Assembly: GCF_902502825.2 (NCBI RefSeq)
Contig: NZ_LR723670.1
Coordinates: forward strand, 3,406,501-3,470,500
From: Pseudorhizobium flavum
GTDB taxonomy: Bacteria; Pseudomonadota; Alphaproteobacteria; Rhizobiales; Rhizobiaceae
DNA: 64,000 nucleotides
Reading direction: 5' to 3'
Notes under the pieces: model-generated
Told to the model about the DNA's origin: nothing
Seen by the model: only the letters and a program-made list of their open reading frames with translations
Databases searched by the model: none
Translations under genes and position numbers: made by a program
Shown: positions 38,090-47,914 of the stretch, one piece after another
How the letters are laid out: the number at the start of each line of letters is the position of its first letter
How positions within the stretch are numbered: position 1 is the first letter of the stretch

Positions 38090-38304
38090 TCGCCGGCTTC
38101 CGGAGCACGGCCTGATCACATCCGCGTCAGCGGAGGCATTTCGGCGCCTCCGGCGCTGCCGATTCGACGCATTTCGCCGCCTAACCACTTGTAGAACAGG
38201 CGATCTGCCATCATATTCGGCGCAGGCATGCTGAGCTCCGCAGCGGCGCCTGGGATCGTCGGTCCCGACACCGTGACTAAACACGGAGCTTGAATGAGGA
38301 AACT

Positions 38305-39051
38305 ATGGCTGACTTCAAAAACTACCAGAACCGTATGGCGCAGGGCCACGCGCAAGCGGGGGCGATGATCGACGAAGGTCTCCGCGCCTATATGCTCAAG
38401 GTCTACAACCTGATGGCGCTGGGCCTGGCGATCACCGGCGTTGCGGCTTTCCTGACATGGCAGATGGCGGTTGCCGATGGCCAGCTGACCGGCTTCGGGC
38501 AGATGCTCTATGCCAGCCCGCTGAAGTGGGTGATCATGCTGGCCCCACTCGGCATGGTGTTCTTCCTGAGCTTCCGCATCAATTCGATGAGCGTCGCTGC
38601 AGCCCAGATGACCTTCTGGATCTATGCGGCAATGATGGGTCTCTCGTTGTCCTCGATCTTCCTGGTCTTTACCGGTGAGAGCATCGTCCAGACGTTCTTC
38701 GTGACCGCCGCCTCCTTCGGTGCGCTGTCGCTCTACGGCTATACGACGAAGAAGGACTTGTCGGGCTTCGGCACCTTCCTGATCATGGGCCTGTTCGGCC
38801 TGATCATCGCCTCGATCGTCAACATCTTCCTGCAGTCTTCGGCAATGGGCTTCGCCATTTCGGTGATCGGGGTTCTCGTCTTCGCCGGCCTGACCGCCTA
38901 CGACACGCAGAAGATCAAGGAAATGTACTGGGACGGCGACGAAGCCGTGGTGGCTGGCCGCAAGGCTATCATGGGTGCCCTCACCCTCTACCTCGACTTC
39001 ATCAACCTGTTCATGTTCCTCCTGCAGTTCCTCGGCAATCGCAACGAGTAG
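38305..39051 (+). CDS. Bax inhibitor-1/YccA family membrane protein
   Basis: 248 residues, seven membrane spans. LRAYMLKVYNLMALGLAITG at the N-terminus and GLTAYDTQKIKEMY with the pore Asp near the C-terminus are BI-1 signatures. Homologues include YccA, which modulates FtsH, and YetJ-type calcium leak channels; which applies here is unknown. ATG at 38305 has GAGG upstream. A strong terminator follows. Confidence 0.94.
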   Translation: MADFKNYQNRMAQGHAQAGAMIDEGLRAYMLKVYNLMALGLAITGVAAFLTWQMAVADGQLTGFGQMLYASPLKWVIMLAPLGMVFFLSFRINSMSVAAAQMTFWIYAAMMGLSLSSIFLVFTGESIVQTFFVTAASFGALSLYGYTTKKDLSGFGTFLIMGLFGLIIASIVNIFLQSSAMGFAISVIGVLVFAGLTAYDTQKIKEMYWDGDEAVVAGRKAIMGALTLYLDFINLFMFLLQFLGNRNE

Positions 39052-39072
39052 CGGCATCGGAAACAGCAGACG

Positions 39073-39102
39073 AAAAGGCGGCCTCCGGGCCGCCTTTTTT
39101 TG
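39073..39102 (+). terminator. Intrinsic terminator of the Bax-inhibitor-1 gene
   Basis: 11-bp stem AAAAGGCGGCC / GGCCGCCTTTT with loop TCCG, followed by TTTTG, 21 bp past the stop. Confidence 0.93.
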
Positions 39103-39158
39103 TTGCCCAGCGTGCGCTGCGGCAATAGGTTCGCTCAGTTCCTCCTCGGCATCACCCC

Positions 39159-39716
39159 ATGACCTTCATCCTGCGCGACGCTTCACCTTCCGATCTCCCG
39201 GCAATCACGGCCATATATGAAGACTGCGTCCTGAACGGGACAGCGAGCTACGAGCTCGACCCACCCGACACGGTTGAAATGGAAGCCCGCTTCGCCGCAA
39301 TCTGCGGCAAAGGCTACCCCTACATCGCCGCCGAAGGTCCGGACGGTGATCTCCTCGGATATGCCTACGCGTCCGCCTTCCGGACCCGACCCGCCTATCG
39401 CTGGCTCGTGGAGGACTCCATCTACCTTGCTCCCGAAGCCCGCGGCCGCGGGATCGGCAAGGCACTGCTGTCCGAACTGCTGACGCGCTGCAAGAGCCTG
39501 GGTTTCCGGCAGATGGTGGCGGTGATCGGCGGCGCGAGCCCCGCATCCATTGCCGTCCACGAAACCCTCGGCTTCAGGACCACCGGCAGGCTGGAGGCAA
39601 CCGGCTTCAAGCATGGCCGGTGGCTCGACACCGTACTCATGCAGCGTTCTCTCGGGGATGGAGCCACCACGGATCCGGACGCCCTTGCCTATCCCGGCAC
39701 CCTCTACCCAGGCTAA
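39159..39716 (+). CDS. GNAT acetyltransferase, phosphinothricin/MnaT-like
   Basis: 185 residues. LRDASPSDLPAITAIYEDCVLNGTASYELDPP at the N-terminus (in shorter conserved steps) and VEDSIYLAPEARGRGIGKALL identify the PAT/MnaT branch, which N-acetylates amino-acid analogues such as phosphinothricin or methionine sulfoximine. The acetyl-CoA loop is ARGRGIGKALL; VAVIGGASPASIAVHETLGF is the branch-specific block. The true substrate is unknown. It overlaps the convergent DUF2794 gene by 4 bp. Confidence 0.92.
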   Translation: MTFILRDASPSDLPAITAIYEDCVLNGTASYELDPPDTVEMEARFAAICGKGYPYIAAEGPDGDLLGYAYASAFRTRPAYRWLVEDSIYLAPEARGRGIGKALLSELLTRCKSLGFRQMVAVIGGASPASIAVHETLGFRTTGRLEATGFKHGRWLDTVLMQRSLGDGATTDPDALAYPGTLYPG

Positions 39717-40099
39717 TCGATCAGCTTCAGCACCTTGTCGAAGACCCGCAGCACCTGCGGCAGCTCGTGGCCCCGCTTGAGGATCATCCCGTGCGCGTTG
39801 ACAACACAGTACTGGCCCTGCTTGGCCGCCAGCTTCGGGTTCTTCTCGATCCGGTAGAGCGGCATCTCGCCGGAACGCTTGAAGATCGAGAAGACCGCGC
39901 GGTCCTTCAAATGATCGATGGCATAGTCCTTCCACTCGCCCTCGCCAACCATGCGTCCGTAGATCCGCAGGATGGCATCCAACTCTGGCCGGTGGAAGGT
40001 GACGGGGACGGGGTCTCGGCTCTGGCGGTATTCGGTCAGGCTAACGACGACGTCGTCTTCTTGGGTGCGGAGGCCCCGCAAATCCGGCTGATCCGTCAT
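39713..40099 (-). CDS. DUF2794 protein
   Basis: 128 residues, cytoplasmic. The family core is VTFHRPELDAILRIYGRMVGEGEWKDYAIDHLKD followed by AVFSIFKRSGEMPLYRIEK and ending VLRVFDKVLKLI; this is an alphaproteobacterial conserved family of unknown function. The ATG at 40099 has GGAG at short spacing. A frame extending to 40171 is not supported. The 255 bp upstream (40100-40354) hold no gene I can support. Confidence 0.88.
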   Translation of the reverse strand: MTDQPDLRGLRTQEDDVVVSLTEYRQSRDPVPVTFHRPELDAILRIYGRMVGEGEWKDYAIDHLKDRAVFSIFKRSGEMPLYRIEKNPKLAAKQGQYCVVNAHGMILKRGHELPQVLRVFDKVLKLID

Positions 40100-40354
40100 C
40101 ACGACTCCATGAATGATGTCAGTCGCATGACAGTTTGCCTCAGCGGGGGCAAAAAGCAATCGGCTGCGCATCTTTTGACAAACCGCAGCGGGTTTTTAAT
40201 CTTGCCGCATTTCGAACAAAACACTGCCGGATTCCCGGACAAAAGTCCGAGCGTTGGTTGGCTTTTTCAGCCCCAATAGATCCGGCCCGGTTGCATTGAC
40301 CCTTACCCCCAGCCCCCCAATGTCTCCGGGTCGGATCGCTTCCAAGCAGCGTTT

Positions 40355-41104
40355 CTAGTTGCGCTTGCGCCCTGCCATCAGGATCGTCGCCCCGAGGATG
40401 GACGCTGGCTCCCCGCCGGAGCCTGAGCGCTGCAGCAGGATTGCGCACCCATCTTTCTTCCACTTGCCCATGAACTTGCCCGGAAGTGACAGCTTGAGCG
40501 GCTTTCCTTGCCACATGCCGACCGACTGCACATCGTAGACGCTGTGCCAGTATTCTATGGTCTTGCCGGCATTCTCGCCCTTCGAGACCTCGACATCCTG
40601 CCGCTTGGTAAAATACGCGACGACTACTTCGGCCTCGCCCTGGCCTTCGCCGATCTCGATCTCGATCTCCTTGCCCCGCATGCGGGCGACAACCGGCACC
40701 GTCAGGCCCTGGCCTTCGGCCTTGAGCCTGTCCACGGTGGCGGTGATCGTGCTGAGTTCCGTCCCCTTCACGTGATCCCGGCCATTGATCACCGCCTGGG
40801 GCGTGTAGACGCCGGTTCGGCCGAGCGATTCGGCATACCCGTACTGCCGTTCCGTATTGGCCTTGGAGCTGAGCGTATCGGTCCAGCCAAGGTAGTTCCA
40901 GTAATCGACGTGGTAGGAGAGGGCGACGACATCGCCTTGATGTACGAGTTTCTTCAACACGGCATCTGCCGGCGGGCAGGATGAGCATCCCTGCGATGTG
41001 AACAGCTCGACCACGCCTTTCGGCGTCTTGCCCTCTTCTGCCGAGGCTGCGGCGGCAGCCAGGACACCGGCAAGGATTATCGCTCTGCGGACGATGGGCA
41101 GCAT
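40355..41104 (-). CDS. DUF1223 secreted thioredoxin-like protein
   Basis: 249 residues. Signal peptide ends AAASA-E near residue 22. The thioredoxin-fold CxxC is in FTSQGCSSCPPAD, followed by LSYHVDYWNYLGW and YTPQAVINGRDHVKG, all signatures of DUF1223. Likely a periplasmic redox-active protein; partners are unknown. Start at ATG 41104 with AGAGG upstream; a GTG at 41140 would precede a longer form. Same strand as the TSUP gene upstream. Confidence 0.88.
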   Translation of the reverse strand: MLPIVRRAIILAGVLAAAAASAEEGKTPKGVVELFTSQGCSSCPPADAVLKKLVHQGDVVALSYHVDYWNYLGWTDTLSSKANTERQYGYAESLGRTGVYTPQAVINGRDHVKGTELSTITATVDRLKAEGQGLTVPVVARMRGKEIEIEIGEGQGEAEVVVAYFTKRQDVEVSKGENAGKTIEYWHSVYDVQSVGMWQGKPLKLSLPGKFMGKWKKDGCAILLQRSGSGGEPASILGATILMAGRKRN

Positions 41105-41258
41105 GAACGCAAACCTCTTGAACTGACATTTGTTAGCCACGGCTGACCGCGGGGATCAAGAGGCTAACGGAAGAACTCGGGCCAAAGTAACCGGGCGGAC
41201 GGCTCAAGAGGAAGTCACGATGGGGTGAGGAGCTTCGACGTCCGCACCCACGCAACAG

Positions 41259-41996
41259 TCACATCAACTGCTGGAGACCCTGCAGCAGATAGACCCCACC
41301 GATACCGGTGACGATCCAGCGTGTCCAGCTTCGGAAGGACACGTCCGTGATCCGCTGCAGGATGATGTTGCCGGTCCGCGTCCCCAAAATGGCGATCGGG
41401 GCGGCCAGAAGGATCGCGAGCCAGTCTGATGCAGGCAGTGCGGCAGCAGCCTGCCAGTAGAAGACCACCTTTGTCGCATGCGAAACGAGCTGCATTGCCG
41501 CCTTCGTGGCGATGACCTTGCGGCGATCCATCATGGTGCGGATGAAGAAGATGTCGATCGTCGGCCCGGAGACACCAACCCCCATGGCAAGAGCTCCGGC
41601 GACGAAGCCGCAGGCGAGGGCGTGAGACGGGCGGGAGGCATCCAGTTGCAGGCGCTGGACCGGCAGCCAGACGAGAATGGGCATCAGCCCGAGAACAACG
41701 GATACGACGATGAGGTTTGGCGTGTAGTCCACCACCGTCAGCACAGCCGCCGCGATCAGGAGGCCGAGACACAGGATCGCCAGGATCCGGTAATCGATAT
41801 GATGCCGCGAAAACCAGGCGCGGGAGCCGTTGGCGACCATCTGGATCACGCCGTGCACGGCGATCGCAGTGGCGACCGGCATCAGGAAAAGCAGGACCCA
41901 GAGAAGGATCAGCCCGCCGGCCATGCCGAACACGCCGGAAAGCAGCGATGTCAGGAAGACCGTCAGCGCCATGCCTGCGAGGATGGCTGGGCTCAA
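41259..41996 (-). CDS. TSUP family permease (TauE/SafE), first copy
   Basis: 245 residues, about eight membrane spans. TauE/SafE features: FGMAGGLILLWVLLF and the mirrored GFVAGALAMGVGVSGPTIDIFFI. Family members export sulfite, sulfoacetate or related anions; substrate unknown here. Best start is TTG at 41996 with CGGAG seven bases before; ATG at 41972 is eight codons downstream. It lies 74 bp after acnA with a terminator hairpin in the gap. Confidence 0.85.
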   Translation of the reverse strand: MSPAILAGMALTVFLTSLLSGVFGMAGGLILLWVLLFLMPVATAIAVHGVIQMVANGSRAWFSRHHIDYRILAILCLGLLIAAAVLTVVDYTPNLIVVSVVLGLMPILVWLPVQRLQLDASRPSHALACGFVAGALAMGVGVSGPTIDIFFIRTMMDRRKVIATKAAMQLVSHATKVVFYWQAAAALPASDWLAILLAAPIAILGTRTGNIILQRITDVSFRSWTRWIVTGIGGVYLLQGLQQLM

Positions 41997-42033
41997 GGAT
42001 ATGCTCCGGCGAATACGTCCCAGGCCGCGGAAA

Positions 42034-42059
42034 CACCCGCCGGACAGGTCCGGCGGGTG
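42034..42059 (-). terminator. Hairpin after acnA
   Basis: Perfect 10-bp stem CACCCGCCGG / CCGGCGGGTG with a 6-nt loop, 11 bp past the acnA stop. Followed on the minus strand by only TTT, so termination may be partial and the TSUP gene may be read through. Confidence 0.65.
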
Positions 42060-42070
42060 CAGGTTGATTG

Positions 42071-44764
42071 TCAGGCTGCCAGATCGCGGAGAACGGTCTG
42101 CAGGATGCCGCCATTGTTCATGTAGGTGACCTCGTCGAGGGTATCGATGCGGCAGAGGATGTTCACTTCCTTCACCGAACCGTCGCCGTAGGTGATCTTC
42201 GCCGTCTTCCATTCGCGCGGCTTGATCGGACCTTCCAGTCCCTCGATCGTCACTGTCTCGTCGCCCTTCAGGTTGAGGCTGGCCCAGCTGGTGCCTTCCT
42301 CGAGGACGAACGGAACGACGCCCATGCCCACCAGGTTCGAACGGTGGATACGTTCGAACGACTGCGCGATCACAGCCTTGACACCGAGAAGATTGGTACC
42401 CTTCGCGGCCCAGTCACGGGACGAACCGTTGCCGTATTCGACGCCGGCGAAGATGACGAGCGGGACGCCTTCTTCCTTGTACTTCATGGCCGCGTCGTAG
42501 ATCGACATCTCTTCCTTCGAAGGATAGTGGATGGTGTAGCCACCTTCCTTGCCGTTCGGACCGAGCATGTGGTTGCGAAGGCGAATGTTGGCGAAGGTAC
42601 CACGCATCATGACTTCATGGTTGCCGCGGCGCGTGCCGTACTGGTTGAAGTCGGCAACACCGACCCCGTGATCCATGAGATAGGAGCCTGCCGGCGAGGC
42701 CGCCTTGATCGAACCGGCCGGCGAGATGTGGTCGGTGGTGATCTTGTCGCCAAGGAGACCGAGCACGCGAGCGCCCTTGATGTCCTTGATCCCGCTGCCG
42801 GTCTTGCCCATGCCGACGAAGTAGGGCGGGTTCTGGACATAGGTGGAGTCGTCGTCCCAGGCATAGGTCTGGCCAGGCGGAACCTGCACCGCCTGCCAGT
42901 TCTCGTCGCCCTTGAACACGTCCGCATACTTCGACTCATAGAGTTCGCGCGTGACGTACTTCAGGATGAACTCCTGGATCTCGTGCGAGGTCGGCCAGAT
43001 GTCCTTCAGGTAGACAGGGTTGCCGTTCTGGTCTTCACCGAGCGGCTCCTTCGTCAGGTCCTTCTGAACAGTGCCGGCCAAGGCATAGGCGACGACGAGC
43101 GGCGGCGAGGCCAGGTAGTTAGCCTGGACATCCGGCGAGATGCGGCCCTCGAAGTTGCGGTTGCCGGAAAGAACGCCCGAAACGATCAGGCCCTTGTCGT
43201 TGATCGTCTTGGAGATCGGCGCCGGAAGCGGGCCGGAGTTGCCGATGCAGGTCGTGCAGCCGAAGCCGACGAGGTTGAAGCCAAGCTTGTCCAGATCCGT
43301 CTGCAGGCCGGACTTTGCAAGGTATTCCCCAACCACCTGCGATCCAGGCGCCAGCGAAGTCTTCACCCACGGCTTGGTCTTCAGGCCCTTGGCAACGGCA
43401 TTACGGGCCAGCAGGCCCGCGGCGATGAGCACGCTCGGGTTGGACGTGTTGGTGCAGGACGTGATCGCGGCAATGGCGACGTCGCCGTGACCGAGATCGA
43501 AGTCCGTGCCTTCAACCGCATAGCGCGTACCGAGCTGGCCCGGCTTCTTGTAGTCTGCCTCAAGGGCAGAGGCGAAGCCGGAGGCGATGTTCTCGAGCGC
43601 GATGCGACCTTCCGGACGCTTCGGGCCGGCCATCGACGGCACGACGTCGCCGAGGTCCAGTTCAAGCGTATCGGTGAAGACGAGCTCGGAGCCATCGCCT
43701 TCGCGCCACATGCCCTGAGCCTTCGAATAGGCTTCCACCAGCGCGATCCGCTCGCGGGTACGGCCGGACATGGTGAGGTAGTTGATGGTTTCGCCGTCGA
43801 CGGGGAAGAAGCCGCAGGTGGCACCATATTCCGGGCCCATATTGCCAATGGTCGCGCGGTCGGCGAGCGGCATGTTGTCCATGCCCGGACCGAAAAACTC
43901 GACGAACTTCGAGACAACGCCCTTCTTGCGCAGCATCTGCACCACGGTCAGCACGAGGTCGGTCGCGGTGACGCCTTCCTTCAGCTTGCCGGTAAGCTTG
44001 AAGCCGATGACTTCCGGCAGGAGCATGGAGACCGGCTGGCCAAGCATGGCGGCTTCCGCCTCGATGCCCCCGACACCCCAGCCAAGAACGCCGAGGCCGT
44101 TGATCATGGTTGTGTGGCTGTCGGTGCCGACGCAGGTGTCCGGATAGGCGATCGTCTCGCCGTCCTCATCCTTGGTCCAAACCGTCTGGCCGAGATATTC
44201 AAGGTTGACCTGGTGACAGATACCGGTGCCTGGAGGGACCACGCGGAAGTTCTCGAATGCCTGCTGGCCCCATTTCAGGAAACGATAGCGTTCACCATTG
44301 CGCTCGTACTCAAGTTCGACGTTGCGGGCGAAGGCGGTCGGCGTGCCGAACTCGTCGACGATGACGGAGTGGTCAATCACGAGATCGACCGGGACCAGCG
44401 GGTTGATCTTCTCCGGGTCGCCACCGAGAGCCACCATGGCGTCGCGCATGGCCGCCAGGTCGACCACCGCCGGAACACCGGTGAAGTCCTGCATCAGGAC
44501 GCGGGCCGGGCGGTAGGCGATTTCGCTTTCCACCGTACCCTTGTTGTTGAGCCATTCGGCGACGGCAAGGATGTGCTCCTTGGTGACGGACCGGCCGTCT
44601 TCGTGGCGCAGCAGGTTTTCGAGCAGGACCTTCATCGAGAAGGGAAGTTTCGAAACGCCGGGTAGGCCGCCCGCTTCCGCCTTGGGCAGGCTGTAGTAGA
44701 CATAGTCCTTACCACCCACGGTAAGGACGGAGCGACAATTGAAGCTGTCGAGAGATTTAGCCAC
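42071..44764 (-). CDS. acnA: Aconitate hydratase A
   Basis: 897 residues. Interconverts citrate and isocitrate in the TCA cycle and belongs to the IRP1-like aconitase A family. The 4Fe-4S ligands are in [11 protein letters not shown] and [29 protein letters not shown] and the C-terminal swivel [35 protein letters not shown] (in conserved steps) are standard. The start is GTG at 44764 (then [11 protein letters not shown], matching family N-termini); a longer frame to 44827 lacks homology. Divergent from ccmABCDG across 265 bp that holds an Irr-type box candidate. Confidence 0.96.
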   Translation of the reverse strand: MAKSLDSFNCRSVLTVGGKDYVYYSLPKAEAGGLPGVSKLPFSMKVLLENLLRHEDGRSVTKEHILAVAEWLNNKGTVESEIAYRPARVLMQDFTGVPAVVDLAAMRDAMVALGGDPEKINPLVPVDLVIDHSVIVDEFGTPTAFARNVELEYERNGERYRFLKWGQQAFENFRVVPPGTGICHQVNLEYLGQTVWTKDEDGETIAYPDTCVGTDSHTTMINGLGVLGWGVGGIEAEAAMLGQPVSMLLPEVIGFKLTGKLKEGVTATDLVLTVVQMLRKKGVVSKFVEFFGPGMDNMPLADRATIGNMGPEYGATCGFFPVDGETINYLTMSGRTRERIALVEAYSKAQGMWREGDGSELVFTDTLELDLGDVVPSMAGPKRPEGRIALENIASGFASALEADYKKPGQLGTRYAVEGTDFDLGHGDVAIAAITSCTNTSNPSVLIAAGLLARNAVAKGLKTKPWVKTSLAPGSQVVGEYLAKSGLQTDLDKLGFNLVGFGCTTCIGNSGPLPAPISKTINDKGLIVSGVLSGNRNFEGRISPDVQANYLASPPLVVAYALAGTVQKDLTKEPLGEDQNGNPVYLKDIWPTSHEIQEFILKYVTRELYESKYADVFKGDENWQAVQVPPGQTYAWDDDSTYVQNPPYFVGMGKTGSGIKDIKGARVLGLLGDKITTDHISPAGSIKAASPAGSYLMDHGVGVADFNQYGTRRGNHEVMMRGTFANIRLRNHMLGPNGKEGGYTIHYPSKEEMSIYDAAMKYKEEGVPLVIFAGVEYGNGSSRDWAAKGTNLLGVKAVIAQSFERIHRSNLVGMGVVPFVLEEGTSWASLNLKGDETVTIEGLEGPIKPREWKTAKITYGDGSVKEVNILCRIDTLDEVTYMNNGGILQTVLRDLAA

Positions 44765-44934
44765 GGACAATAACCCCGCTGATATGAGAGCCAACACGCG
44801 CGTGCGGACGCCTATGCACTGATGCACATCAGGATGCGGGTGCGACCATTTCCGCTGTCCGCACGAGAAGATTGAGGTCTTCAGGTTCGGCGCAAGATGA
44901 CAATCACGCCGGCCGCTGGCGTGGTTGCGAAGCT

Positions 44935-44951
44935 TATAGATAATTTCTAAG
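44935..44951. promoter_or_regulatory. Candidate Irr (ICE-type) box between acnA and ccmA
   Basis: TATAGAT-AAT-TTCTAAG matches the palindromic ICE consensus TTTAGAA-N3-TTCTAAA at 11 of 14 specified positions. Irr controls iron- and haem-linked genes in rhizobia, and both flanking operons (an iron-sulfur enzyme and cytochrome c maturation) suit it. The match is imperfect. Confidence 0.35.
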
Positions 44952-45029
44952 AAGGGTTCCAGACCGCTTTGTGCTCATTGCATACAAAAATTCTGCTCAG
45001 GTAATGCGAACCCTAATGAAGGACTTGCC

Positions 45030-45677
45030 ATGCGGCTGACGGCCGAAAAGCTCGCGGCCCGGCGCGGAGAAGACCTGATTTTTTCGGACATTTCTTTCAA
45101 GCTCGGCACAGGTGAAGGACTTATCCTGACCGGCAGGAACGGCTCCGGCAAGTCGACGCTCCTGCGGGTGGTGGCGGGCCTGCTTCGACCAGAACACGGC
45201 CGGGTCACGTGGTCCTCGCCCCGGCCAGACGGTGCGATTCGAGCCGGCGAGGCCTGCCATTATCTGGGTCACCGCAATGCAATGAAGGCGGAGCTGTCGG
45301 TGCAGGAGAACCTCGCCTTCTGGAAGGACTTCTGCGGGGATTTTAGCGGCGGCGAGGGCGTTTCGGTCGCCGAGGCCTCCGAACAGGTAGGCCTTGGCGG
45401 CATTGCTCATCTTCCCTTCGGCTATCTCTCCGCAGGACAGCAGCGGCGCATGGCCTTCGCCAAGCTACTCGTCTCCTACCGCCCGGTCTGGATCCTGGAT
45501 GAACCGACTGCCGCCCTCGACATCAGGGCGGAGGCGACCTTTGCCGGTCTCATCCGCCAGCATCTGGCCGGTGGCGGCATCCTGCTCGCCGCAACCCACC
45601 AGCCACTCGGCATCGACGGGATGCAGGAACTGCGGATGACGGGGTTTGCCGGTGTGGCAGAGGAGTTCGCGGCATGA
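45030..45677 (+). CDS. ccmA: Haem exporter ATPase CcmA
   Basis: 215 residues. Walker A TGRNGSGKST, signature YLSAGQQRRM (the CcmA-typical LSAGQ form), Walker B VWILDEPTAALD. With CcmB, CcmC and CcmD it releases holo-CcmE during cytochrome c maturation at the inner membrane. First gene of ccmABCDG, overlapping ccmB by 4 bp. ccmE, ccmF and ccmH are not in the window. Confidence 0.95.
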   Translation: MRLTAEKLAARRGEDLIFSDISFKLGTGEGLILTGRNGSGKSTLLRVVAGLLRPEHGRVTWSSPRPDGAIRAGEACHYLGHRNAMKAELSVQENLAFWKDFCGDFSGGEGVSVAEASEQVGLGGIAHLPFGYLSAGQQRRMAFAKLLVSYRPVWILDEPTAALDIRAEATFAGLIRQHLAGGGILLAATHQPLGIDGMQELRMTGFAGVAEEFAA

Positions 45678-46333
45678 TGTCTTTGCTGCTCCGCGACCTG
45701 AAGCTGTCCGTGCGTGCCGGCGGCGGCGCCCTGATCGGCGTCCTCTTCTTCATGACCGTCGTCGCGGTCATTCCGTTCGGGGTTGGCCCCGACCTAAACC
45801 TGCTCTCCCGCATCGGCCCGGCCATTGTCTGGATCGGGGCGCTGCTCGCGGCGCTTCTCGGCCTCGACCGCCTCTTCCAGACGGAGCGGGACGACGGCTC
45901 GCTCGACCTGATCCTGATGCAGGAGCACCCGCTGGTGCTCACCGTGCTGGTCAAGTGCCTCGCCCACTGGCTGGCCAACTGCCTGCCGCTGGTGATCGCC
46001 TCGCCGCTTCTCGGCCTGTTCATGAACATGAGTGAAGTCGCCATCGGCGCGGTCGCCGTGACTTTACTCGTGGGCACGCCTGCCCTCACCTTTATCGGCG
46101 CCGTGGGAGCCGCGGTCGCGGTAAGCCTGCCGAGGGGCGGTCTGCTGGTATCGATCCTCGTTCTGCCGCTCGCCATACCGGTGCTGATCTTCGGCGTCAG
46201 TGCATCCTATGCGGCGGTCCAGGACCCTGCCCCGTTTATGCCGCCATTCCTGATATTATTAGCGATCACGATGTTTTTCGCAGTTATCGGCCCGCTCGGT
46301 GCATCGCTTGCTTTGCGCAACGCGAGCGATTGA
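45674..46333 (+). CDS. ccmB: Haem exporter permease CcmB
   Basis: 219 residues with six membrane spans. The family block LFFMTVVAVIPFGVGPDLNLLSRIGPAIVWIGALLAALLGLDR (in shorter conserved steps) followed by ERDDGSLDLILMQ and CLAHWLANCLPL is diagnostic. Membrane partner of CcmA. ATG overlaps the ccmA stop. Confidence 0.95.
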   Translation: MMSLLLRDLKLSVRAGGGALIGVLFFMTVVAVIPFGVGPDLNLLSRIGPAIVWIGALLAALLGLDRLFQTERDDGSLDLILMQEHPLVLTVLVKCLAHWLANCLPLVIASPLLGLFMNMSEVAIGAVAVTLLVGTPALTFIGAVGAAVAVSLPRGGLLVSILVLPLAIPVLIFGVSASYAAVQDPAPFMPPFLILLAITMFFAVIGPLGASLALRNASD

Positions 46334-46377
46334 CTAGGATCAAGCCCGAAAGTGCCGTTTCTGCCTAGAAAGAGCCT

Positions 46378-47136
46378 ATGACCGAAAGCCTCGCCATCAC
46401 AAAGTTCAGCGACCTCGCCAACCCGACCCGCTTCCTGAATTTGTCGGGGCGGATCCTGCCTTGGCTGGGCTGTCTGACCGCCGGCCTCTTCGCGGTCGGC
46501 CTCTATCTCAGCTTCACGACCGAAGGCGACTACCAGCAGGGCGAAACCGTGCGGATCATGTATGTGCATGTCCCCGCGGCATGGCTGTCGATGATGTGCT
46601 ACACGGTGATGGCGCTTTCGGCGATCGGCACGCTGGTCTGGCGCCATCCGCTTGCCGACGTCAGCCACAAGGCCGCCGCACCGCTCGGCGCCGCCTTCAC
46701 GCTGATCGCGCTCGCCACCGGCTCACTGTGGGGCAAGCCGATGTGGGGGACCTGGTGGGTCTGGGATGCGCGCCTGACCTCGGTCTTCGTACTGTTCCTG
46801 ATGTATCTCGGCCTGATCGCGCTGAACCGGGCGATGGACGATCCGTCGAAGGCCGCACGGGTCAGCGCCGTGCTCATTCTCGTCGGCTTCGTGAACATCC
46901 CGATCATCAAGTTCTCGGTTGAGTGGTGGAACACGCTGCACCAGCCGGCGAGCGTCGTGCGGCTCGATGGCCCGACGATCGATCCGGAATTCCTGATCCC
47001 GCTGCTGGTAATGGCGTTCGCCTTTACCTTCCTTTTCTTCACGCTGCATCTCATGGCGATGCGAAATGAGATCTGGCGCCGCCGGGTCACGGCGCAACGA
47101 CGCATGGCAGCGCGCATGGCGAGCCGGGAGAGCTGA
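46378..47136 (+). CDS. ccmC: Haem-handling protein CcmC
   Basis: 252 residues, six membrane spans. The tryptophan-rich WGTWWVWDARLTS is the haem-binding signature, with the axial histidines in YVHVPAAW and NTLHQPASV. CcmC passes haem to CcmE in the periplasm. It begins 44 bp after ccmB and is followed within 2 bp by ccmD. Confidence 0.97.
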   Translation: MTESLAITKFSDLANPTRFLNLSGRILPWLGCLTAGLFAVGLYLSFTTEGDYQQGETVRIMYVHVPAAWLSMMCYTVMALSAIGTLVWRHPLADVSHKAAAPLGAAFTLIALATGSLWGKPMWGTWWVWDARLTSVFVLFLMYLGLIALNRAMDDPSKAARVSAVLILVGFVNIPIIKFSVEWWNTLHQPASVVRLDGPTIDPEFLIPLLVMAFAFTFLFFTLHLMAMRNEIWRRRVTAQRRMAARMASRES

Positions 47137-47137
47137 G

Positions 47138-47311
47138 ATGGGCCACGGATTCTACATCGCGGTGTCCTATGGCGTCTCGGGCTTGATCATCGCGGTCATG
47201 CTCGGCTGGATATGGCTGGACGGGCGTGCCCGACAGCGGGAGCTTGCGGAACTGGAGGCCTCCGGCATCCGGCGGCGCTCCTCCGCACCCGTCAAGGATG
47301 GCGCCGCATGA
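47138..47311 (+). CDS. ccmD: Haem exporter small subunit CcmD
   Basis: 57 residues with a single membrane span (about 5-25: FYIAVSYGVSGLIIAVMLGW) and a basic cytoplasmic tail WLDGRARQRELAELE. Small size, span and position between ccmC and ccmG define it as CcmD, which stabilises the CcmABC-CcmE complex. Overlaps ccmG by 4 bp. Confidence 0.9.
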   Translation: MGHGFYIAVSYGVSGLIIAVMLGWIWLDGRARQRELAELEASGIRRRSSAPVKDGAA

Positions 47312-47910
47312 CCAGCGAGATCGACAACGCACCCGCCCGCCGGCGCGGCATCGGCCGCTATTTCCTGGCGCTCATACCGCTGGCCGTCTTCGGCGGCTTC
47401 GCCCTCGTCGCGGGCAAGATGCTCTATGACCAGGACGTCAACGGCCGCGATATTTCCGCCATACCTTCCGCGCTGATCGGCCAGAAGGCGCCGTCGCTGG
47501 CCCTGCCTGCCCTCGAAGGGTCGAACACTCCGGCGCTCACGGACGCGGCCGTCGACGGCAAGCTGACGCTCGTCAACGTCTTCGCCTCCTGGTGCGTCCC
47601 CTGCCGGCAGGAGCATCCGTTCCTCAAGGAACTGGCGAAGGACGAGCGGCTGACGGTGGTCGGCATCAACTACAAGGACCGCAACGACAACGCGCTGCGC
47701 TTCCTCGGGGAACTCGGAAATCCCTATGATGCGATCGGCGTCGACCCGAACGGCAAGGCGGCGATCGACTGGGGCGTCTACGGCATTCCGGAGAGTTATC
47801 TTGTCGGCCCGGACGGCACCATCCTCTACAAGAAGGTCGGTCCGTTCGACGAGCGGACGCTGACCAAGGAACTGCTGCCGGCGATCGAGAAGGCCGCCGC
47901 CGGCGCCTGA
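47308..47910 (+). CDS. ccmG: Thiol:disulfide interchange protein CcmG/CycY
   Basis: 200 residues. One N-terminal membrane anchor (about 18-38), then a periplasmic thioredoxin domain with active site WCVPC in NVFASWCVPCRQEHP, and GVYGIPESYLVGPDG containing the cis-Pro. Reduces apocytochrome c cysteines before haem attachment. Last gene of the operon, 4 bp short of the convergent DUF2585 stop. Confidence 0.95.
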   Translation: MTSEIDNAPARRRGIGRYFLALIPLAVFGGFALVAGKMLYDQDVNGRDISAIPSALIGQKAPSLALPALEGSNTPALTDAAVDGKLTLVNVFASWCVPCRQEHPFLKELAKDERLTVVGINYKDRNDNALRFLGELGNPYDAIGVDPNGKAAIDWGVYGIPESYLVGPDGTILYKKVGPFDERTLTKELLPAIEKAAAGA

Positions 47911-47914
47911 TCGG

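Noticed and set aside
41187..41215. Third ECF-type promoter at GTAACC upstream of DUF1223
   Set aside because: No CGTA at the required 16-17 bp distance.
42331..42350. TpsiC-like GGTTCGAA suggesting a tRNA
   Set aside because: Inside acnA coding sequence with no cloverleaf around it.
42068..44665. 865-codon frame antisense to acnA
   Set aside because: Mirror of a real aconitase gene with third-position GC bias; no recognisable motif.
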